Assembly (NCBI RefSeq): GCF_020148105.1
Contig: NZ_JAHLZE010000029.1
Coordinates: 18,695 to 82,694 of the forward strand
DNA from: Methanobrevibacter sp. TMH8
GTDB taxonomy: Archaea; Methanobacteriota; Methanobacteria; Methanobacteriales; Methanobacteriaceae
Reading direction: 5' to 3'
DNA length: 64,000 nucleotides
Under the pieces are notes generated by a model. That model did not search any database and was not told the DNA's origin. It worked only from the letters and a program-made list of their open reading frames with translations. The stretch's first letter is position 1, and each line of letters opens with the position of its first letter. A program made the position numbers and the translations under genes. Positions 48,004-57,982 of the stretch are shown piece by piece.

Positions 48004-48428
48004 CCCTTAATCACCTCTTATCTAATAAATTTAATTCATCCTATAATATCAATTAACATTTTATTACTTTTTATATCCTGATAAAAAAGTTATTATTAGG
48101 ATGATCTAAAAAACAAACCAAATTTATTTTTTTTGACAAAGGGAGCTCTTTATAAATAAACTTTTTTATTATACAGATTCTTTTATAAAATCTAAAAATG
48201 TATTACTAAATGAATTTAATATCTAATAAAAACAAAAGATCCAAATCTTTGTAATATATTTTTTCCTATACTTATAATCTGATATTCCAATATATAAACA
48301 TTTGTTATTATAGAAAATGAAAAATATTGAAAAGAAAATGAAAAATATCTAAAATATAATAAAAAATATGTAAAAAATAAAATAAATATATAAAAAAATT
48401 ATAAAAATAAAAATAAAGCTAATTAAAA
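48004..48428. other. AT-rich intergenic region
   Basis: About 425 bases between the first gene of the small-protein group and the end of the FAH gene. One less AT-rich spot (GACAAAGGGAGCTCT at 48135-48149) is notable only for composition. A promoter for the group must lie in the lower part. No gene is seen. Confidence 0.4.
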
Positions 48429-49214
48429 TCAAATAACCCTATTTCTCAAAACACCAATACTTTCAATAGCTATTTCAACGATATCTCCTTTTTTCATTTG
48501 TCCAACACCAGAAGGGGTTCCAGTAGCTATAATATCTCCTGGATTTAAAGTCATAATATTTGAAATAAATTCAACAAGCTTATTAGGTGAAAATACCATA
48601 TTTTTAGTATTGGAATTTTGTTTTATTTCTCCATTAAGAGTTAATGAAATATTTTGATTATTTGGGTCCATCTCAGTTTCAATAAAAGGACCAATAGGTG
48701 CAAATGTGTCGAAACTTTTAGCTCTTGTCCATTGTTCATCTTTTCTTTGAAGGTCTCGAGCTGTGACATCATTCATTATTGTATATCCACCAATATATTC
48801 TGGAGCATCAGAAATACTAACATCTTTAGCTGTTTTTGAAATAACAATAGCTAATTCTGCTTCATAATCCATTTCATTAGACATAGCTGGAAAAAAAATA
48901 TCGTCCTCACAGGCAATTACAGAACTAGGTGGTTTTAAAAATATTTTTGGCTCTTCAGGAAGTTCCATAGCTAATTCTTCAGCATGATCTTTATAATTTA
49001 AACCAATACATACAATCTTACTTGGTTTAGAAACTGGAGCAAAACCTATATCTTCTAGAGAATAGCTAGCTACCATCTTATCTTCAATATACTCCTTATT
49101 TTCCCAGTTATTTAATACATTTTCTATTGAATCAGCTAATTCTATGACTTTTTCTCCATCAAAATAACCAGTTTTTATAATATTATCATCAACAAAGAAT
49201 CTTAAAAACTTCAA
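48429..49214 (-). CDS. Fumarylacetoacetate-hydrolase-family protein
   Basis: A 261-residue FAH-superfamily enzyme. Family motifs are CIGLNYKDHAEEL, the metal-binding MDYEAELAIVISK, GYTIMNDVTARDLQRKDEQW and ATGTPSGVGQMKKGD. Members hydrolyse C-C bonds or decarboxylate and tautomerise 2-keto acids. The real substrate here is not known. The start is a TTG at 49214 with GTGAT 6 bases before it. It begins 20 bases after hisG, so both are probably one operon; the functional link is not obvious. Confidence 0.92.
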   Translation of the reverse strand: MKFLRFFVDDNIIKTGYFDGEKVIELADSIENVLNNWENKEYIEDKMVASYSLEDIGFAPVSKPSKIVCIGLNYKDHAEELAMELPEEPKIFLKPPSSVIACEDDIFFPAMSNEMDYEAELAIVISKTAKDVSISDAPEYIGGYTIMNDVTARDLQRKDEQWTRAKSFDTFAPIGPFIETEMDPNNQNISLTLNGEIKQNSNTKNMVFSPNKLVEFISNIMTLNPGDIIATGTPSGVGQMKKGDIVEIAIESIGVLRNRVI

Positions 49215-49234
49215 ATTATCACTTCTAAATAATT

Positions 49235-50107
49235 CTAAATAATTCTTTCTATAGGCACTACTAATATATCCTTAGCACCTGCATTTTTAAGTTTATTAAC
49301 TAATTCAAAAACTTCTTCTTCATCAACAACAGCTTGAATAGCTACAGTATCATTTTTACCAGATAGTACTTCAGAAACAGTTGGGCCAGTCATTGCAGGC
49401 ATTAAATTCTGAACATTAGCTAAATCCTTTTTAGAAACATTCATCATTAATAGCTTTTTTCTTTCAGCTTCAATAACTCCTTTTATACTGGTAGCTATAG
49501 TTTCGATTAAAAATTTATTTCCATCTTCTTTTTCAAAGGCTTCTTTATTAGCTATGAGTTTAATAGAACTATCTAAAATATTATCAATAATTTTCAGATG
49601 ATTCATTTTTAAAGTAGTTCCAGTACTAGTTAAATCAGCTATGATATCAGCTACTCCAATAAAAGGAGCAATTTCAGTAGAACCAGTTAGCTCGACAATT
49701 TTAGCATCAATACCATTACGTTTAAGATAGCTATCAGTTAGATGAGGAAATTCAGTAGCTACTATAACACCAGATTTAACATCATCTAGAGAGTTAATAT
49801 CAGAGTCTTCAGGAGCAGCTAAAACTAAACTAGTTTGTCCAAATTTTAAATCTTCAAGAATTTCTACATTAGATTCATTTTCATATATAAGATCTAATCC
49901 AGTTATTCCCATATCTACAATTCCATCAGCTACAAATTCTGGAATATCAGCTGCACGAGCAAACATTACACTGATATCTTTATTGTGAGTGTTTGAAAAT
50001 AATTTTCTATTTCCAACATCTTTAAGCCCTAATCCTGCTTTTTCCAGAATAGCTATTGCAGGATCGCTGATTCGTCCTTTTGAAGGTATTGCAATTTTAA
50101 GCTTCAT
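49235..50107 (-). CDS. hisG: ATP phosphoribosyltransferase (long form)
   Basis: A 290-residue HisG that joins ATP and PRPP in the first step of histidine synthesis. MKLKIAIPSKGRISDPAIAI starts the periplasmic-binding-like fold, and GITGLDLIYE and ADLTSTGTTLKMN are conserved active-site segments. The last 75 residues (LLMMNVSKKDLANVQNLMPAMTGPTV) form the regulatory ACT-like domain that senses histidine, so HisZ is not needed. AAGGAGAAA precedes the ATG. The FAH-family gene follows after 20 bases. Confidence 0.96.
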   Translation of the reverse strand: MKLKIAIPSKGRISDPAIAILEKAGLGLKDVGNRKLFSNTHNKDISVMFARAADIPEFVADGIVDMGITGLDLIYENESNVEILEDLKFGQTSLVLAAPEDSDINSLDDVKSGVIVATEFPHLTDSYLKRNGIDAKIVELTGSTEIAPFIGVADIIADLTSTGTTLKMNHLKIIDNILDSSIKLIANKEAFEKEDGNKFLIETIATSIKGVIEAERKKLLMMNVSKKDLANVQNLMPAMTGPTVSEVLSGKNDTVAIQAVVDEEEVFELVNKLKNAGAKDILVVPIERII

Positions 50108-50418
50108 TCTTTCTCCTTTTAATTATTTAATATATTTGATATATTTTAGATTATTGATGATATTTTAATTATTTTTAATATTTTAGATTATTTATAACAT
50201 ATTATGAATAATTTTAAAATTTTATATGATTTATAGGATTATAAATTTAAATTAGTTTATAAAAAATTTATATAAATATATAATATTTTATAATATTATT
50301 TTATAATATTAAAAATATCTTTATATAAATATTAATAATCTATAATGTTCAATATAATAATAATCAATATTAATAGATATGTTAACTAGGTTTAAAGATT
50401 TTTCTAAAAGGTGAAAAA
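50108..50418. other. Divergent promoter region, hisG and deaminase
   Basis: About 310 bases of A/T DNA with a TTTATATAAATAT stretch at 50267-50279 and another at 50321-50333 as possible TATA boxes. AAGGTGAAA just before 50419 is the ribosome binding site of the deaminase gene. Confidence 0.4.
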
Positions 50419-51747
50419 ATGGAAACCAAAAATATTCTAATACATGATACAATTATTCTAAATCCAAAATCTGAAAAAAATTCAACTGCTGTGGAATCAT
50501 TTAAAGGGGATTTATTGATTGAAAATGATAAAATAGTTGAAATAGCTAGAAAAGATCAAGAATCAATTTCAAAAGATAACATTGACAAAATTATCAATGG
50601 TGAAAATAAAATATTAATGCCTGGACTTATTAACACCCATACACATATATCTATGAATCTATTTAGAGGATTAGCTGATGATATGGAACTTGATGATTGG
50701 TTAAACAATCACATCTGGCCTACTGAAGCAGGTTTAAATGGAGAATATTGTTATATTGGAGCATTATCAGCTATTGTAGAAATGATAAAATCAGGAACCA
50801 CAACTTTTAATGATATGTATTTTTATATGGAAGATGTAGCTAAAGCTGTTGAAGAATCTGGAATTAGAGGTTGTTTATCTTATGGAATGATAGACTTTGC
50901 AGATGAAGAAAAACGTCAAAAAGAATTGAAAGAAAACATTGACCTTATAAAAAACTGTAACAATACTGCAGAAGGTAGAATAAAAACTTTTTTTGGACCA
51001 CATGCAACATCTACAGCTTCAAAAGAATTATTAGAAAAAGTAAGAAAAGAAGCAGATAGATACAAAGTTGGAATTCATATCCATATGAATGAAACTAAAA
51101 AAGAAGTTGAAACCATAGTTGAATCAGAAGGAAAAACTCCATTTGAATATTTAGATGATTTAGGGTTTTTAAAAGATGATGTTATAGCTGCACATGGAGT
51201 ATGGCTATCAAAAGAAGAAATAAATATAATAAAAAATAGAGATGTTAAAATATCTCATAATCCATGTAGTAATATGAAATTATCATCAGGAATATCCCCA
51301 GTTCAAGAAATGATAGATAAAAGAATCACAGTAGGAATTGGAACCGATAGCGTTGCATCAAACAATAATTTAGATATGTTTGAAGAGATGAAATTTGCTT
51401 CACTTCTTCAAAAAGTGAGCACGATGAATCCTAAAGCTTTAACATCTAACCAAGCTATTCAGATGAGTACTATAAATGGAGCAAAAGCATTAAACCTAAA
51501 TAAAGAAATTGGGTCAATTGAAGTGGGAAAAAAAGCAGATCTCATATTATTAGACAAAAATACAATTAATTTAACTCCAATGAGCGATGTAATCAGTTCA
51601 AACTTAGTTTATGCAGCTAATGGGTCTAATGTAAACACAACAATATGTAATGGTAAAATATTAATGGAAAATAGAAAACTTACAACTTTAAATGAAAATG
51701 AAATCATAGAAAAAGCTAATAAAGCTATTAAAGAGTTAAAAAATTAA
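50419..51747 (+). CDS. dadD: 5'-deoxyadenosine / S-adenosylhomocysteine deaminase
   Basis: A 442-residue zinc amidohydrolase of the MtaD/DadD group. The metal residues are HTH in INTHTHISMNLFRGLADD, HIHMNE, HGVWLSKEEI and the Asp in GTDSVASNNNLDMFEEM. In methanogens the described enzyme deaminates 5'-deoxyadenosine, S-adenosylhomocysteine and methylthioadenosine, recycling products of radical-SAM and methyl-transfer reactions. Which substrate dominates cannot be read. GGTGAAAAA precedes the ATG. It is a single gene. Confidence 0.88.
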   Translation: METKNILIHDTIILNPKSEKNSTAVESFKGDLLIENDKIVEIARKDQESISKDNIDKIINGENKILMPGLINTHTHISMNLFRGLADDMELDDWLNNHIWPTEAGLNGEYCYIGALSAIVEMIKSGTTTFNDMYFYMEDVAKAVEESGIRGCLSYGMIDFADEEKRQKELKENIDLIKNCNNTAEGRIKTFFGPHATSTASKELLEKVRKEADRYKVGIHIHMNETKKEVETIVESEGKTPFEYLDDLGFLKDDVIAAHGVWLSKEEINIIKNRDVKISHNPCSNMKLSSGISPVQEMIDKRITVGIGTDSVASNNNLDMFEEMKFASLLQKVSTMNPKALTSNQAIQMSTINGAKALNLNKEIGSIEVGKKADLILLDKNTINLTPMSDVISSNLVYAANGSNVNTTICNGKILMENRKLTTLNENEIIEKANKAIKELKN

Positions 51748-51993
51748 TAAATTTATTTTAAAGTAAAAATAAGATATTAGAGATTAAAAAACAAAAAAAT
51801 TTAAATAATATACCCTATAAATATATTATTATATATTATTTATTTATTATTATAATTTATATATTAAATTAATATTCCTAATATTCATTATTTCTATGGT
51901 TATTAACCAATGGTTATTATATTACTAATTATATTGTTATATTGATTAAAATTATTAATTTTTTGATAAAATTTGTTAATATTGAGGGATTAT

Positions 51994-52461
51994 ATGAGTT
52001 TTGATGAATGGAGTAATGGTAAGAAAGTAGCTATAATACTAATTATTATTGTAGCAGTAGTTTGTGTTGTTGGAGCAGTGTCTATTATGTTTATAAGTAG
52101 TGAAGTTCAAAAAACTACTGATGCTGTGTACAAGAATATTAATGATAGTACTGTAGCTAATAGAATGCAAGGAGATGCAAATGTACTTAATGTAACCGAA
52201 GGACAATATAAAGTTAAAATAGAGACTGAAAACCCATGGAGTTCATACATTACTACAGATAGTAAATATTTGCAAGATTCTGGCTCTGGTTCTAAAATTA
52301 TTGATTTAGGTACAGTTAATACACTTTCAAGTATTACTATTGATCAAAACGGAAGTGGAACTACAAAAGTTTCTATTCTTGATTCTAACAACAAAACAAT
52401 TATTGAAAAGACTAATTCAATCGATTATGGTAGTATATACATTTTATTAAGAGTCCGCTAA
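51994..52461 (+). CDS. Exported single-pass protein of unknown function
   Basis: A 155-residue protein. After a short cytoplasmic part (MSFDEWSNGKK) comes a hydrophobic anchor (about 12-37). A Ser/Thr/Asp-rich outside domain ends with VSILDSNNKTIIEKTNSIDY. No family is recognised. GAGGGATTAT precedes the ATG at 51994; an upstream TTG in the same frame lies seven codons earlier and is rejected. The DUF169 gene follows after a 35-bp repeat. Confidence 0.75.
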   Translation: MSFDEWSNGKKVAIILIIIVAVVCVVGAVSIMFISSEVQKTTDAVYKNINDSTVANRMQGDANVLNVTEGQYKVKIETENPWSSYITTDSKYLQDSGSGSKIIDLGTVNTLSSITIDQNGSGTTKVSILDSNNKTIIEKTNSIDYGSIYILLRVR

Positions 52462-52478
52462 TATATTTAAAAAAATCA

Positions 52479-52562
52479 GGGTTTAAATCATTAATTTAAA
52501 TTTCTAATAGTTAGGAGTGAAATCATTAGTTTGAATTTATAATAATTAGGAGTAAAATCATG
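52479..52562 (+). repeat. 35-bp tandem repeat containing the DUF169 ribosome binding site
   Basis: Two and a half units with a period of exactly 35 bases begin at 52479, 52514 and 52549. Each has GG followed by an AAATCAT core. The second and third copies carry AGGAGT, and only the third places it before an ATG (52560). The DUF169 gene uses this last copy. Confidence 0.85.
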
Positions 52563-53378
52563 ATTGATATGGAAAAAATTGGTAAAAAATTTAAAACAAG
52601 TTTAAAGTTAGATACATTTCCTTTAGCTATATATGAATCAAGAAATATCCCTGAAAATGCAGTTCCTTTATGTTCAGTCGATCATTGTGTTGCAAAATCT
52701 ATTTTTTTAACTTCAACTAATGAAAATGAGAATCCAGTTTATATAAACAATAAAACACTTAGAGGATGTTGTCCTGGATCAATGACTTACCTTGGATTTG
52801 CAAAACCAGCTAAATTTATAAAATATTTTGTTTCAACTGGAAAAGAAAGTGTTAGAGGAGGAGCTGCAGAATATCTTAAAGCAAGCCCTGAAGATGTTGA
52901 AAAATTTTTAAAATCTATAGGTGAAATAAAAAAAATTGAAAATAATCTAGTAATTCAAAAATGTGAAGATATGAAAAATATTAATGATATTGATAATATT
53001 GCAGATATTGATAATATCGGCACAAATAACACAGATACAAAAGATATCAATATTAAATCAATTCTTGTCTTTGGTAACAGTGAACAAATACGAAATTTAA
53101 GTAACTTAATATATTTCAACAATGAAAATACATTTACTGGGATTAGTACACCATTTGGACCATCATGTGCAAGTTTTATCACATATCCAAATGGAATGGC
53201 TGAAAATACTCCTAAAGAAACTGTTTTTATGGGGCCAGTTGATCCCACAGGGAATATATGGTTTCCTTCTGACTATTTATCCATGGGAATACCAATAGAA
53301 ATTGCAATGAAACTATATGAAAATATTGACAGTTCATTCCTATCAAAAAGACCAGAAGTTGCATTTCCAAAAAGATAA
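52560..53378 (+). CDS. DUF169 domain protein
   Basis: A 272-residue protein of the DUF169 family (COG2043), widespread in methanogens and of unknown function. Conserved segments are TFPLAIYESRNIPENAVPLC, DHCVAKSIFLTS, CCPGSMTYLGFAKP and TPFGPSCASFITYP. An Asn/Asp/Ile repeat insert (about 137-163) interrupts the middle. AGGAGTAAAATC precedes the ATG, within a 35-bp tandem repeat. Confidence 0.9.
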   Translation: MIDMEKIGKKFKTSLKLDTFPLAIYESRNIPENAVPLCSVDHCVAKSIFLTSTNENENPVYINNKTLRGCCPGSMTYLGFAKPAKFIKYFVSTGKESVRGGAAEYLKASPEDVEKFLKSIGEIKKIENNLVIQKCEDMKNINDIDNIADIDNIGTNNTDTKDINIKSILVFGNSEQIRNLSNLIYFNNENTFTGISTPFGPSCASFITYPNGMAENTPKETVFMGPVDPTGNIWFPSDYLSMGIPIEIAMKLYENIDSSFLSKRPEVAFPKR

Positions 53379-53459
53379 TTTGAATAAATAATTGAAATGT
53401 AATGATTAAAGTATAATGATTGAATTATAATGATTAAAGTATGAATAAATAATTAATAT

Positions 53460-55226
53460 TCACCGATCAATACATTTTATATCATGATATTTATTCATTA
53501 CAATACTCTTTTTCCATTCTTCTTTTGTTTCAGGAAAATCTTCTCTGAAATGAGCACCACGACTTTCTTTTCTAATCAAAGCTGATTTAACAGTTAATAT
53601 AGCTATTTCAATCATGTTAATAATTTCTAAAGCTTCTTGAAGTCCTTTATTATAATGAGTGTCTTTATCAACATCCATATCATTTAATTTTTCTTTTAAG
53701 TCATACAATCCACTTAAAGCTTCTTTCAATCCCTTTTCATTTCGAATAATAGCTACTTTATCCCACATCAAATCTTTTAAATCATTTTTAATTGAAGAAG
53801 GAGATATAGTTCCTTTTTTAACAAGATTTTGAATCCTATTTTCTTCATTTTCTATTTCTTCTTCATTTATTTCAAAATCAGAATTTTTAGCTATTTTTGA
53901 TGCAGAAATTCCTGCTCTTCTTCCAAAAACTTGTGTATCAGCTAATGCATTTCCACCAAGTCTATTAGCTCCATGAACTCCACCAGTTACTTCACCAGCT
54001 GCAAAAAGATTGCTTACTGTTGAAGCACAATTTTCATCGATTCTAACTCCACCCATATAATGATGAGCAGTTGGTGCAATTTCCATGGGTTCTTTCCTAA
54101 TATCAATACCAATATCAAGGAATTGTAAAAGCATTGTTTCGAGTTTTTCTTCAATGATATCATTATCAAGGTGAGTTACATCAAGATAAACTCCTCCATT
54201 TTCACTTGCTCTACCTTCCCTTATTTCATTATATATTGCTCTTGAAACAACATCACGAGTAGCTAATTCTTTTCTATCATCATATTTACCCATGAAACGT
54301 TCATTATCTTTGTTTAAAAGGATTCCTCCTTCACCACGAACAGCTTCTGTAACAAGAATTCCTTTTCTTGATTTTGGATAAAGCATTCCAGTTGGATGGA
54401 ATTGAATCTCTTCCATATCAATTAAATCTGCACCTGCATCATATGCAAGAGTAAATCCATCTCCATTCTTTTGAAATGTATTAGAAGTTACAGGATATAA
54501 TTGTCCAGCTCCACCACTAGCTAAAATAACAGTTTTTGCTTGGAAAAATATTGTTTTTGAATCATTTAAAGAAAATCCTACTGCACCAATAACTTTCCTC
54601 TTATTTTCATTGGTAATCTTATATTCAGCATTAGTCTCATATTCAGTGCTATTCTTGCATTCAGTGTTAGTCCCGTATTCAGCGTTATTCTCACTATTAT
54701 CACTTTGAATTTCATCATACCCTTTATCTAGAATTAAAGAGGTTATCATGACTTCATCAATAGTTTGAATCTTTCTTTTGATAATTTCTTCTTTAAGAGC
54801 CATTATCATTTCATGACCAGTTCGATCTCCTTGAAAACAAGTTCTCCTAAATGTTTGACCACCAAAAGGCCTTTGATTTAATTCACCAGATTCTTGTCTA
54901 TCAAAAAGAGCTCCGTAATTTTCGAGGTCTATTAATCTGTCTGTAGCTTCATTAACAAGTATTTCAGCAAGTTTAGGATCATTAAGATAGCTACCACCTT
55001 TCATAGTATCATGAAGATGCATTTCCTTTGTATCTTCTTTATCTACAAAAGCAAAAGCAGCATTATACCCCCCTTCAGCCATTCCAGTACATCCAGACCT
55101 GAATGAAAGTCCTTTTGATACAATTAATGGATTTAATCCGTTATTTGAAACTTCAATAGCTGCACGGCAACCTGCCCCTCCTGAGCCAATAATCAATACA
55201 TCAGATTTTATAACCTTGCTTTTCAT
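53460..55226 (-). CDS. tfrA: Fumarate reductase flavoprotein subunit (thiol:fumarate reductase type)
   Basis: A 588-residue FAD protein. The Rossmann motif is GSGGAGCRAAIEV (13-25). GCTGMAEGGYNAAF, the catalytic regions GDRTGHEMIM and PTAHHYMGGVRIDE, and HGANRLGGNALADTQVFGRR follow. In Methanobacteriales, TfrA with TfrB reduces fumarate using coenzymes M and B as electron donors, feeding succinate to biosynthesis (established). The TfrB gene is not adjacent. A Glu/Asn-rich imperfect repeat (about 175-208) lies inside the FAD domain and is not a family feature. No clear ribosome binding site is visible. Confidence 0.9.
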   Translation of the reverse strand: MKSKVIKSDVLIIGSGGAGCRAAIEVSNNGLNPLIVSKGLSFRSGCTGMAEGGYNAAFAFVDKEDTKEMHLHDTMKGGSYLNDPKLAEILVNEATDRLIDLENYGALFDRQESGELNQRPFGGQTFRRTCFQGDRTGHEMIMALKEEIIKRKIQTIDEVMITSLILDKGYDEIQSDNSENNAEYGTNTECKNSTEYETNAEYKITNENKRKVIGAVGFSLNDSKTIFFQAKTVILASGGAGQLYPVTSNTFQKNGDGFTLAYDAGADLIDMEEIQFHPTGMLYPKSRKGILVTEAVRGEGGILLNKDNERFMGKYDDRKELATRDVVSRAIYNEIREGRASENGGVYLDVTHLDNDIIEEKLETMLLQFLDIGIDIRKEPMEIAPTAHHYMGGVRIDENCASTVSNLFAAGEVTGGVHGANRLGGNALADTQVFGRRAGISASKIAKNSDFEINEEEIENEENRIQNLVKKGTISPSSIKNDLKDLMWDKVAIIRNEKGLKEALSGLYDLKEKLNDMDVDKDTHYNKGLQEALEIINMIEIAILTVKSALIRKESRGAHFREDFPETKEEWKKSIVMNKYHDIKCIDR

Positions 55227-55550
55227 ATTATAAGATTATACTTAATTTTATAAATATTTTTATAAATTTTGTTTTTATTTTTGGATTTTTTGGATTAATT
55301 CTTTCATATAATCTATAATATTATAAAATTATAAAAAATATTATAAAAAAAATTAAAAAAATATTAAAAAATATTAAAAATTTTAATTAAAAAATTGAAA
55401 AAAAATTGAAAATTAATATAAGGTATGAAAAATATACTATGAATGAATTAATCATTGACTAATAAGATATAATATATAGAAATTCAATATTAATATAATA
55501 AAACTTATGAATAATAATAAAAGTAGAGATAAAAAGTCAGGAGGATGGAA
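55227..55550. other. Divergent promoter region, tfrA and sepS
   Basis: About 320 bases. TAATATATAG at 55468-55477 is a likely TATA box for sepS, and AGGAGG at 55539-55544 its ribosome binding site. Nothing else is seen. Confidence 0.4.
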
Positions 55551-57215
55551 ATGAACAAGAAAAAGATTATAAAATTATCTAAAAAAGATTTTGAAAAGGC
55601 TTGGACTGAATCTAAAAATTTAGTAAAAAAGCCACATCCTGATAATGAATATCCTAGATTAAAATATAATATAGGAAAATCTCATGTTTTATATGATACA
55701 ATATCAGAACTTAGAGAAGCTTACCTCCGCTTAGGATTTAGTGAAACTGTTAATCCATTATTTATTGATAAAAATGATGTTTACAAGCAATTTGGTCCTG
55801 AAGCACCGGCTGTGCTTGACAGATGTTTTTATTTAGCTGGTCTTCCTCGTCCAGATATTGGGATTGGAATGGATAAAATCCAAGCTATAAAAGAATTAAA
55901 TGACAATGTTAATGACAATCATATAAATAACATTCAAGAAGTATTTAGAAGATATAAAAAAGGAGATCTTGATGGAGATGATCTTACACTTGAAGTAGCT
56001 AATGCACTTGAAGTAAATAATGAAAAAGGATTAGCTATTCTTGAGAAAGTATTTCCAGAAATTAGAGAGTTAACTCCAGTAGCTAGTAATACAACCCTTA
56101 GATCCCATATGACTTCAGGATGGTTTATATCACTTGAAAAAATGGTTAAAGAAAACAATGTGCCAATTAAAATGTTTTCAATTGATAGATGTTTCCGTCG
56201 TGAACAAAAAGAAGATTCAAGCCATCTTATGACTTATCATTCAGCTTCTTGTGTTATTGTTGATGATGAAGTAAGTCTTGATACTGGAAAAGCTATTTCA
56301 GAAGCATTACTCCAATATTTCGGATTTTCAAAGTTTAAATTCATTCCTGATGAGAAAAAATCTAAGTATTACATCCCAGAAACTCAAACTGAAGTTTATG
56401 GATATCATCCAAAGTTAGGTGAATGGGTAGAGATAGCTACCTTTGGTCTTTACTCTCCAATAGCTCTTTCAAAATATGGAATAGATAAGGAAGTCATGAA
56501 CTTAGGTCTTGGTGTTGAGAGAATAGCTATGGTTTTAAACCAGATAGAAGATGTTAGAGAATTGGTTTATCCTCAACTATATAAAGAATTAAGTTTGAAT
56601 GATCGAGAAATAGCTACTATGCTCAATTATAATTATTATCCTGTAACTGAAGAAGGAAAAGCTCTTATGAGAGATATACTAAATATTTGGGAAAATAATA
56701 TGGATGAAAACTCTCCATGTGAGTTTACTATATTTGAAGGAGAATTTTTAAACAAAGCAATTGTTGTTAAAGCTTTAGAAGAAGAAAATAATACTAAACT
56801 TCTTGGTCCTGCTTCTACTAATCAAATTTATATTTATGATGGAAATATACTGGGAATTCCAGAAAATATTGAAAATACAGTTAAAAAAGTTGAAGCTAAT
56901 CCTGAAAAATATGATAAAAATGAAATTATCGGTGAAATTCCAGAGGATACTAAAATTGTTTATACTGGAGTTGAAAAAGGAATTCCTACTAATATTAGAT
57001 ATATAGATAGTTTAGCTGCAAAAACTGCTTATAAAATTGAAGAAGCTGTTATTAGTGGATCTGATGATTTGATACTCAGAAATACAATAGCTAGATCTTT
57101 GTCTGATGTTAATTTAAAGCTAGATGACATAGCTATGAAATATATTAATGATGATAATAAATTAATTGATATTAGAGGTCCGATATTCTCTACTATAAAA
57201 TTAGAAGTAAAATAA
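55551..57215 (+). CDS. sepS: O-phosphoserine--tRNA(Cys) ligase
   Basis: A 554-residue class II synthetase that charges tRNA-Cys with phosphoserine; SepCysS then converts it to Cys-tRNA (established). The opening KDFEKAWTESKNLVKKPHPD, GFSETVNPLFIDKNDVYKQF, TSGWFISLEKMVKENNVPIK, the motif 2 region RCFRREQKEDSSHLMTYHSA and motif 3 GLGVERIAMVL are all typical. AGGAGG lies 6 bases before the ATG at 55551; the ATG at 55545 touches that site and is rejected. SepCysS is not adjacent. Confidence 0.96.
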   Translation: MNKKKIIKLSKKDFEKAWTESKNLVKKPHPDNEYPRLKYNIGKSHVLYDTISELREAYLRLGFSETVNPLFIDKNDVYKQFGPEAPAVLDRCFYLAGLPRPDIGIGMDKIQAIKELNDNVNDNHINNIQEVFRRYKKGDLDGDDLTLEVANALEVNNEKGLAILEKVFPEIRELTPVASNTTLRSHMTSGWFISLEKMVKENNVPIKMFSIDRCFRREQKEDSSHLMTYHSASCVIVDDEVSLDTGKAISEALLQYFGFSKFKFIPDEKKSKYYIPETQTEVYGYHPKLGEWVEIATFGLYSPIALSKYGIDKEVMNLGLGVERIAMVLNQIEDVRELVYPQLYKELSLNDREIATMLNYNYYPVTEEGKALMRDILNIWENNMDENSPCEFTIFEGEFLNKAIVVKALEEENNTKLLGPASTNQIYIYDGNILGIPENIENTVKKVEANPEKYDKNEIIGEIPEDTKIVYTGVEKGIPTNIRYIDSLAAKTAYKIEEAVISGSDDLILRNTIARSLSDVNLKLDDIAMKYINDDNKLIDIRGPIFSTIKLEVK

Positions 57216-57324
57216 ATGAAAATAAGTGAAAATAAATTAATATAATAAATATAATAAATATAATTAATTAATAAAATCATTATAAAAAGATTTGAGATAC
57301 TATAAATTAAATTGAGGATTATTC

Positions 57325-57699
57325 ATGGAAGTAGAAGGGACTATCACAACAGGTTATGGGAAAGGAGCTTATTTTTTAGGACAAGAATTTTACAAGTCAA
57401 AATTCAATGAAAAATGTGGCTTTGAACCATATCCTGGAACTCTTAATATTACTATTTCAGAAAAATATTTAGATGAAATTAGAGAAATAAAATCTAATTG
57501 CACTAATATAATAAAGCCAAAAGAAGGTTTTGGTGGTGTTAAATATATTAAAGCTACTTTAAATGATGATATAGTTGGAGCAATAGTATTTCCAGATAAA
57601 ACTACTCATGACGAGAATTATTTAGAATTTATAGCTAAAGATAATCTTCGAAAAAAGCTAAAATTAGAAGATGGAGATAAGGTTAAGCTTAAAATTTAA
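57325..57699 (+). CDS. ribK: CTP-dependent riboflavin kinase
   Basis: A 124-residue archaeal riboflavin kinase (DUF120). It makes FMN from riboflavin using CTP rather than ATP. The start GTITTGYGKGAYFLGQEFYK has the nucleotide loop, and CGFEPYPGTLNITI and FGGVKYIKATLND are the family motifs; ITFP-like and HDENYLEFIA segments follow. It has no DNA-binding domain, unlike some archaeal homologues. GAGGATTATTC precedes the ATG. RibB follows 283 bases downstream on the same strand. Confidence 0.94.
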   Translation: MEVEGTITTGYGKGAYFLGQEFYKSKFNEKCGFEPYPGTLNITISEKYLDEIREIKSNCTNIIKPKEGFGGVKYIKATLNDDIVGAIVFPDKTTHDENYLEFIAKDNLRKKLKLEDGDKVKLKI

Positions 57700-57982
57700 T
57701 TATATTAGAATTATCTTAAAATTATTTTATAAAAAAACTATCAAAATAACATTAAAATTATAATTTTTGATTAAATAATAATTAAATTTATAAATTCTTA
57801 TAAAAATTATATTAAAAATAATTAAAAATAATATTAAAAATATAAAAATATTATAAAATATTGTAAAATATTATAAAATTTACTATTAAATTACTTAAAA
57901 ATTAATATAAAAATTATTACAAATTAAGTATAAAATTAACAAATTAAAGTTTACTATACTAATCAAATACGAAGGTGAAAAA

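Noticed and set aside
52955..53248. A 97-codon minus-strand frame
   Set aside because: It is opposite the DUF169 gene, whose conserved segments cover the same DNA.
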